Shown in pieces: positions 6,469 to 10,885 of a stretch of DNA of 10,885 bases. A program made the position numbers and the translations under genes. The first letter of the stretch is position 1. Each line of letters starts with the position of its first letter. This DNA comes from Methanospirillum hungatei. GTDB taxonomy: Archaea; Halobacteriota; Methanomicrobia; Methanomicrobiales; Methanospirillaceae. The stretch spans positions 1 to 10,885 of the forward strand of contig NZ_JAIWNS010000182.1 of NCBI RefSeq assembly GCF_020216685.1. The letters run 5' to 3'. The notes beneath the pieces are model-generated. The model was not told where the DNA came from and searched no databases. It was given only the letters and a program-made list of their open reading frames with translations.

Positions 6469-7047
6469 ATGGATATAATTTTCACTTCCGTTCTCATCGG
6501 TATCGGCCTTGCAATGGACTGCCTTGCTGTTTCCTTCGCAGTCGGTGCTCATCAGAAGACATCCCGTATACGGGCGGCCCTCATTTTGGCACTGTTCTTT
6601 GGTGGTTTTCAGGGTGGCATGACTCTGCTTGGGTGGCTGGCAGGTACCGGATTTGCCGATGCCATCTCTTCATATGATCACTGGGTTGCAGCAGGGCTTC
6701 TTTTCATTATCGGCGGTAAAATGATCATCGACGGAATAAAAGACGGGCATGAAGAAGAAGCGCCGGATGTTTTTAACCTTGTTGCAGTATTCATTCTTGC
6801 AGTGGCAACCAGTATTGATGCTCTTGCGGTCGGTCTGAGTTTTTCACTGCTGCATATTGTCCCGCTCATTCCGGCACTCATCATCGGTCTGATATCTGCG
6901 ATTTTCTCTGTCGGCGGTGTATATTCCGGGGGAAAGATAGGACATATACTTGGAAAGCGGGTTGATATTCTTGGAGGTGTTATTCTGACTCTTATCGGGA
7001 TCAGAATCCTCCTTGAACACCTGGTCTGGAACGGGGCCGGAGCATAA
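6469..7047 (+). CDS. mntP: MntP-family manganese efflux pump
   Basis: A 192-residue, six-helix membrane protein of the MntP (DUF204) family, which exports excess Mn2+. The protein is an internal duplication, and both halves show the family signature: AMDCLAVSFAVG (15-26) in helix 1 and ATSIDALAVGLSF (113-125) in helix 4. Asp17 and Asp117 correspond to the intramembrane acidic residues needed for transport in Escherichia coli MntP. A short charged loop (KDGHEEEAPD, 91-100) joins the halves. Length is normal for the family. The ATG follows the upstream ATPase gene by 24 bases with no obvious promoter, so the two may share a transcript, although no functional link is known. No riboswitch-like leader fits in the gap. 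It is convergent with the permease gene, with 14 bases between stop codons. Confidence 0.93.
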   Translation: MDIIFTSVLIGIGLAMDCLAVSFAVGAHQKTSRIRAALILALFFGGFQGGMTLLGWLAGTGFADAISSYDHWVAAGLLFIIGGKMIIDGIKDGHEEEAPDVFNLVAVFILAVATSIDALAVGLSFSLLHIVPLIPALIIGLISAIFSVGGVYSGGKIGHILGKRVDILGGVILTLIGIRILLEHLVWNGAGA

Positions 7048-7061
7048 CCCATCCATTCTGA

Positions 7062-8309
7062 CTACAGATATCCGGAGAGGATTTGGATAATAACTCCTGA
7101 AAACCCGATAATGAGACCGATTCCAGCCAGAGGGAGGGTATAATTATTAATAACACCGGTTGTTTCATCTCCGGTGAATCGTTTCACCAGCCAGAAGTAG
7201 GGATCGCTTACAAACGACACCATACATGATCCCCCGGCGATCATCAGGACCAGGGCTGCCGGCTGAATATCAGGAAAATCTGAAGCTTTTGCCAGGATCT
7301 CTGCTGTTGTTGCAGCTGATACAACACGGGATCCGGACGCTGCCTGGAGCGCTGCAGCAAGAATAAAAGGAAGGAAAAGTGCAGGAATAAATCCAGATAC
7401 GAACCAATAGACCTCCTGTGGGAAGGATCCGGCGGCGATAACCGCTCCAAATGCTCCGGCACCACAGAGATCAAACATGATCAGCCCGGCATATTTTGTC
7501 CCGTCATGAATACCGATATCCCGTGCCTCTTTCCCGACAGATACCATGGCCACAAGCAGACCACAAAAGAGGGCTATGGAGATTATGGAAAAAAATGAGA
7601 TGGCCGGAATCAGAAGTCCGAGTCCTGCCAGGAGAAAAGGGGTTATCACCGGAGCCCATGCTTTCACCCGTGAGTGCTTTTTTAGTGGGATTCTTACCTC
7701 TGATTCAAGACCCCCTGTCTTTTTTCGTGCATACAAAAGCAGCAATACAAGCATAATCACGGCAACAGGAATAAGGACCAGATCCAGAGCCCAGGGATCT
7801 GCAAGAGAGGGCAACAGGGTCACCATGACCGGGACCACTGCCGGAGAAGGGTATATGAGAACAAAGGATATTATCGAAGCAATTGCTGCAATATACAAGT
7901 ATGGTGACGCTGATTTTTTACCGACTGTCTGCTCAATGACCGGCGCGATGAGAACAAAGGCAGTATTACAGCACATGAGCGGAAGAGACAGGATAAATCC
8001 TCCAATACCTGCTGTGTCTGCCGGATTTTTCATGATCCGGGAGATATCATCCACAATGGTGTCGATGTATCCTGACCGCCTGATCATATGGGCGATACAG
8101 ACTCCACAAAAGACCATGATCGCAAGAACCTGAAATATTTTCGCAGCCCCTGATACGATCCCCTGATACAAAACAGCCGGGTTATTCCCATCAAGGATTC
8201 CATAGATGAATGCTGCAGATATGAGCGTTATAAATGGTGAAACCCGGTATCTGACGGTGAGGATGAGAATATATACAAGGATTCCTCCAAAGATGACAAT
8301 TGAGTTCAT
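7062..8309 (-). CDS. GntP-family organic-acid permease
   Basis: A 415-residue membrane protein with about 12 hydrophobic segments, assigned to the gluconate:H+ symporter (GntP) family. Signatures are in the C-terminal half: GAGAFGAVI (283-291), AASGSRVVSAATTAEIL (323-339), equivalent to the GSxTVA loop of GntP, and SDPYFWLVKRF (368-378), equivalent to the SHVNDSGFWLV region. The N-terminal half has SLPLMCCNTAFVLIAP (108-123). Known members carry gluconate, glycerate, hydroxybutyrate or similar hydroxy-acids; the substrate here cannot be read from sequence. The gene lies 58 bases downstream of the kinase-like gene, third in the operon headed by the iron-type dehydrogenase. Together they suggest uptake and redox conversion of a hydroxy-acid or related compound. 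The start codon is the first ATG; no strong ribosome binding site is visible. It is 14 bases from the convergent mntP. Confidence 0.82.
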   Translation of the reverse strand: MNSIVIFGGILVYILILTVRYRVSPFITLISAAFIYGILDGNNPAVLYQGIVSGAAKIFQVLAIMVFCGVCIAHMIRRSGYIDTIVDDISRIMKNPADTAGIGGFILSLPLMCCNTAFVLIAPVIEQTVGKKSASPYLYIAAIASIISFVLIYPSPAVVPVMVTLLPSLADPWALDLVLIPVAVIMLVLLLLYARKKTGGLESEVRIPLKKHSRVKAWAPVITPFLLAGLGLLIPAISFFSIISIALFCGLLVAMVSVGKEARDIGIHDGTKYAGLIMFDLCGAGAFGAVIAAGSFPQEVYWFVSGFIPALFLPFILAAALQAASGSRVVSAATTAEILAKASDFPDIQPAALVLMIAGGSCMVSFVSDPYFWLVKRFTGDETTGVINNYTLPLAGIGLIIGFSGVIIQILSGYL

Positions 8310-8367
8310 TCGAGCCGGTTGATAGAGGCATGTGTTCTAGAAGTCCTGGCCTGGTTATTACCTTGGA

Positions 8368-9246
8368 TCAGGATATCTTTTTTAGCCGGAACACTCCCCG
8401 GGGGATGGATATTAAAAACCGGGCTCCCTTTCCCGGTTCTCCATTTTCACAGATTTTCATATCGGTAATTGACAAAATCTCCCGCACCAGAAACAGTCCG
8501 ATTCCACCAACAAGCCCAGTTCTCCGCTCAAATATTTTTACTTTCCGATCAGATTCGACCCCAATCCCGTTGTCCTCAAGGATTAGGGATACTTCGGTTT
8601 CAGAGGCTTTATAATAAAACTGATACCTGGTTGCATGAACGCTGTGATATTTGATATTTTCCAGCAGGTAAAAAAATGCATCTTCAAGTAATGGATCTGC
8701 GAAAATTTCCAGTCCTTCAAGCGTAATGCTTCGTTCATACTCCGACATGTCAAGATGAGAAACGGCAAAAACATAGACTTCCATGACATTCTGCCATTTT
8801 GGCGGATGAATACCCATGTTCTGGTACTGCTTTGCCAGGTGTAAAATCCGCTCAATTTTCTGCATCTGGGAGAGGGATTTCTCAAGATACATCTGGACCG
8901 GCTCATCGGATACTGCTTCTTTTGTCAGGGTCAGATACCCGCTTAAAGAGAAGAGAGCGTTTTGGATATCCTGAAAGGTGAGGGAGTTTAAAAGGTTTAA
9001 TTTTTTCCTTGCAAGATCAAGAGCAGACTGGATATTTCTCAGTTCATCATAATTCTCTCTCAGTTCCTCTTCCTTCTGCTGTATCTCTTCAATAGCATCA
9101 AGGAGGTCTGCATTGGTCTGTTCAAGCTCATGGAGACGCTGCTGAAGTTCGGGATAGTAACTTTTCCGAATCGACGACTCGCCAAGGCCGATGATCTTCA
9201 TCCGCTGGTCATCCCAGTCGGGTGATTCTTCAGAGTGCTCCTTCAT
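8368..9246 (-). CDS. Soluble histidine-kinase-like ATPase lacking the phospho-His
   Basis: A 292-residue protein with a signal-transduction ATPase end but no sensor domain. A polar N-terminus (1-30) leads into a coiled coil (about 32-88, with heptads such as LQQRLHELEQTNADLL). A DHp-like helical hairpin spans 84-145 and a Bergerat-fold HATPase_c domain about 175-283. The N box (LLENIKYH, Asn197), G1 box (DNGIG, 225-229) and G2 box (GGIGLFLV, 247-254) are intact, so ATP binding is likely. In the H box the usual archaeal RHDI is FQDI: Gln92 replaces the phospho-accepting His, so classical autophosphorylation there is not expected. There is no membrane segment or PAS domain; a cytoplasmic regulatory partner is likely. 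The ATG at 9246 overlaps the dehydrogenase gene by 17 bases, suggesting translational coupling. An ATG at 9201 is an alternative start. Confidence 0.85.
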   Translation of the reverse strand: MKEHSEESPDWDDQRMKIIGLGESSIRKSYYPELQQRLHELEQTNADLLDAIEEIQQKEEELRENYDELRNIQSALDLARKKLNLLNSLTFQDIQNALFSLSGYLTLTKEAVSDEPVQMYLEKSLSQMQKIERILHLAKQYQNMGIHPPKWQNVMEVYVFAVSHLDMSEYERSITLEGLEIFADPLLEDAFFYLLENIKYHSVHATRYQFYYKASETEVSLILEDNGIGVESDRKVKIFERRTGLVGGIGLFLVREILSITDMKICENGEPGKGARFLISIPRGVFRLKKIS

Positions 9247-10393
9247 ATATGTGTTCCAGGTCGCTTACGGTCGGTTTTCGTGGATTTGTCGCCAGACAGG
9301 GATCCCGAATGGCGGATTTTGCAAGGTCTGCAATATTCTCTCTTGATACTCCAAGATCTCCAAGCCGTTCTGTAATACCTAGCTCAGTTCTCAGTGCCTG
9401 AAGAGCTGATAACAGCTTCTGTTTTATCTCCTGTGGATCATGGGATGAACAGTCAACGTTCATCGTCTGCGCAATCGTTTCGTACCGTTCAGGACAGACC
9501 TCAAAGTTGTAATCTATGACCGATTCAAGGAGCAGGGCATTGCATTCTCCATGGGGAAGATCAGAGAGTCCGCCCAGGCTGTGTGCCATGGCATGGACTG
9601 CACCAAGGCTTGCATTAGAGAACGCAAGTCCGGCAAGCAGGCTGCCAAGCATTGTTTTATACCGGTACCCGATATGGTCAGGATTATGATATGCAAGGGG
9701 CAGGTATGCACTGATGAGACGGATCGATTCAAGAGCCTGAATGTCTGTAACCGGTGAAGATGCATTTGAAACATATGCCTCGATGCTGTGAACCAGGGCA
9801 TCCATCCCGGTATGTGCCGTCAGATCCGAGGTGAGAGACGTGAGGGGGACCGGATCACATAGTGAGATATCGGGAACGATTTTTTTACTGATGATTGCGA
9901 TCTTTACTTTTCTTTTGGTATCATTGATAATTGCAAACTGTGAGACATCAGCAGCAGATCCGGATGTTGTCGGTATGCAGATAAGGGGAGGGGCCGGGAT
10001 ACTGACATTGTCCACTCCTTCAAATTCAAGGATGTGTTGTTCATTGGATACGACAATCCCGATACCCTTGGCACAATCAATCGGACTTCCCCCGCCCACT
10101 GCAATAACGGCATCACATCCTTTCTTTTTATAGAGTTCTGCCCCGTTCATGACCTCATAATCACGAGGGTTCGGGGAGACATCAGGGAAGATTGTATATT
10201 GTATTCCCTCACTCTCAAGGCTTTCTGTTACATCACCGACCCAGCCGGCTTTGATGAGTTTTGGTCCGGTAACGAGAAATACATGATTTGCACCAAAATT
10301 CTTTGCATACCGTCCTGCCAGTCTGCGGGCATCAACACCAATGATGAATTCAGGAGCTACAAATTTTCTCAGTTCAAATAAGGTATCTGTTAT
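9230..10393 (-). CDS. Iron-type (group III) alcohol dehydrogenase, non-canonical start
   Basis: NAD(P)-dependent dehydrogenase that interconverts an alcohol or hydroxy-acid and a carbonyl compound. Read from an ATA codon at 10393 it has 387 residues, the normal family length. In this numbering the first Rossmann strand is HVFLVTG, the cofactor loop is GGGSPIDCAK (100-109) and TTSGSAADVS follows at 142-151. The metal ligands are Asp198 and His202 (MDALVHSIEAY), His267 and His281 (HAMAHSLGGLSDLPH), all present. The first ATG in frame is at 10150 and would give 306 residues without the conserved N-terminus (TLFELRKFVAPEFIIG onward). Between it and the upstream stop at 10448-10450 there is no ATG, GTG or TTG. 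The ATA follows GGGGAGG by three bases and lies about 55 bases after a TATA box. A base error, an indel in the G-run or a true AUA start are all possible. First gene of the operon. Substrate unknown. Confidence 0.85.
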   Translation of the reverse strand: MTDTLFELRKFVAPEFIIGVDARRLAGRYAKNFGANHVFLVTGPKLIKAGWVGDVTESLESEGIQYTIFPDVSPNPRDYEVMNGAELYKKKGCDAVIAVGGGSPIDCAKGIGIVVSNEQHILEFEGVDNVSIPAPPLICIPTTSGSAADVSQFAIINDTKRKVKIAIISKKIVPDISLCDPVPLTSLTSDLTAHTGMDALVHSIEAYVSNASSPVTDIQALESIRLISAYLPLAYHNPDHIGYRYKTMLGSLLAGLAFSNASLGAVHAMAHSLGGLSDLPHGECNALLLESVIDYNFEVCPERYETIAQTMNVDCSSHDPQEIKQKLLSALQALRTELGITERLGDLGVSRENIADLAKSAIRDPCLATNPRKPTVSDLEHIYEGAL

Positions 10394-10396
10394 GTT

Positions 10397-10407
10397 CCTC
10401 CCCCCCC
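10397..10407 (-). promoter_or_regulatory. G-run with Shine-Dalgarno motif before the dehydrogenase
   Basis: On the minus strand eight G are followed by AGG, containing GGAGG three bases before the ATA codon at 10393. GGAGG alone sits rather close, but the G-run could pair in other registers with G-U wobble. The homopolymer is also a likely place for a sequencing or replication slip. Confidence 0.5.
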
Positions 10408-10444
10408 TGTACTTTTTTCCTAGTAGCAGTAATGCACATGCAGC

Positions 10445-10452
10445 TATTTATA
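10445..10452 (-). promoter_or_regulatory. TATA box of the dehydrogenase operon
   Basis: On the minus strand this reads TATAAATA within GCTATAAATAGC. A start about 25 bases downstream falls near 10420, so the transcript would include the G-rich Shine-Dalgarno run but exclude the out-of-frame ATG at 10439. The element is nearly symmetric and reads TATTTATA on the plus strand, so it could also serve rightward transcription toward 10505. Confidence 0.55.
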
Positions 10453-10504
10453 GCCCACTGCACTGGTTTACTCTGATACTGGTATCTTCCTATTTCTGAA
10501 ACAG

Positions 10505-10669
10505 ATGCCTTCATCAATCCGAAGGAAAATAAAAGTCCAGGTGAACGGAGATCAGGGATTCTGGATCTCACGGCATATGCACATCCCCGGTGTCCAGGTA
10601 CCTGAATGGTGGGTTGTACCCCTGATAACAACTGATAATGGTATGAACCTGAAGAAGTCGGAATTCTAG
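10505..10669 (+). CDS. Possible 54-residue small protein
   Basis: An ATG-to-TAG frame of 54 codons in the gap upstream of the dehydrogenase operon. The product starts MPSSIRRKIKVQV, has a Trp/His/aromatic middle (GFWISRHMHI, then VPEWWVVPL) and ends NLKKSEF. The composition looks protein-like: a basic N-terminus, alternating beta-type residues, and codons such as CAG, ATC, GTC and CTG that are common in neighbouring genes. I know no family for it. There is no ribosome binding site before the ATG. The nearest promoter-like element is the near-symmetric TATA at 10445-10452, which would give a leader of about 30 bases. It could be a small gene, the remnant of a larger one, or chance. An overlapping minus-strand frame looks less protein-like. 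Confidence 0.35.
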   Translation: MPSSIRRKIKVQVNGDQGFWISRHMHIPGVQVPEWWVVPLITTDNGMNLKKSEF

Positions 10670-10885
10670 TCAGTATAATATTATCACTTAAAGGTTAACA
10701 GGAGAGTATTCGAAATTATAGATTATTAATGAGAATAGCTAAAAACCTCATCTTTTTATCTGCGAAGATCGAATAATAATGGTGGATAACTTTAGAGAAT
10801 AGCTAATAACCCCTATTTTTGATCTTACAACGACAGCATATGATTGTATGAGAGGTAATAAAACTGAAAAAAATGCAAAAAAATC
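10670..10885. other. AT-rich intergenic tail, no supported gene
   Basis: No gene can be supported in these 216 bases, which are clearly richer in A and T than the coding regions. They hold an imperfect direct repeat, annotated separately. An open frame begins at an ATG at 10848 (MRGNKTEKNAKK) and runs off the window after 12 codons. It could be the start of a rightward gene, but it is too short to judge. No RNA gene or terminator is recognisable. Confidence 0.4.
10731..10821. repeat. Imperfect direct repeat, two copies 64 bases apart
   Basis: Copy 1 at 10731-10757 and copy 2 at 10795-10821 share GAGAATAGCTAA exactly, then one mismatch, then AACC, then a further partly matched stretch ending in five T. 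The 37-base interval between them is unrelated to the copies. No third copy is found 64 bases to either side. They may be paired binding sites or the remains of an older duplication. Confidence 0.45.

Noticed and set aside
6678..7052. Minus-strand frame opposite mntP
   Set aside because: It lies antisense to a well-supported six-helix exporter, and its Arg/Pro/Thr-rich product reflects the complement of hydrophobic codons.
7546..8133. Long plus-strand frame opposite the permease gene
   Set aside because: It is antisense to the clearly recognised GntP-family protein, and its product is rich in Thr, Arg and Met without domain features, as expected of a complement-strand shadow.
10374..10631. 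Minus-strand open frame of 85 codons overlapping the dehydrogenase 5' end
   Set aside because: It runs out of frame across the conserved dehydrogenase N-terminus, the TATA box at 10445-10452 lies inside it, and its product has no recognisable or protein-like pattern.
10731..10821. The direct repeat pair as a CRISPR array
   Set aside because: There are only two imperfect copies, no third at the expected spacing, and no cas gene in the window.

Overview
The window looks like chromosome from a methanogenic archaeon, most likely Methanomicrobiales and close to Methanospirillum. This rests on an HMf-type histone gene, archaeal TATA boxes 25-35 bases upstream of several starts (one giving an essentially leaderless mRNA), secreted Cache-domain proteins and a Methanospirillum-style histidine-kinase-like protein. 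The genus is an inference from protein style; no database search was possible.

Layout, left to right. At 4-1341 (+) lies an exported protein made only of three tandem Cache domains. A convergent four-helix membrane protein of unknown function follows (1391-2104, -). Two adjacent exported proteins of unknown function come next (2334-2927 and 3023-4069, +); the second ends in a Tyr-rich, period-8 repeat resembling the eukaryotic OCRE domain. A histone gene (4125-4334, -) is divergent from an unrecognised soluble protein (4517-5068, +). An AAA/DUF4143 ATPase (5164-6444, +) is followed after 24 bases by a MntP-type manganese exporter (6469-7047, +).

The right third is a minus-strand operon read from about 10393 down to 7062: an iron-type (group III) alcohol dehydrogenase, a soluble histidine-kinase-like ATPase whose phospho-accepting His is replaced by Gln, and a GntP-family organic-acid permease. 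The gene order suggests uptake and oxidation or reduction of a hydroxy-acid or alcohol, with the kinase-like protein as a possible regulator; the substrate cannot be read from sequence.

The dehydrogenase has an unusual 5' end. Its family-typical N-terminus continues 81 codons upstream of the first ATG, with no ATG, GTG or TTG to start it. Instead an AUA codon follows a G-rich Shine-Dalgarno-like run and a good TATA box. The far right (10453-10885) is mostly noncoding, with one possible 54-codon small gene and an imperfect direct repeat.

I found no tRNA, rRNA, insertion sequence or convincing CRISPR array. The points most worth following are the dehydrogenase start, the His-to-Gln kinase, and the OCRE-like repeat in a secreted archaeal protein.
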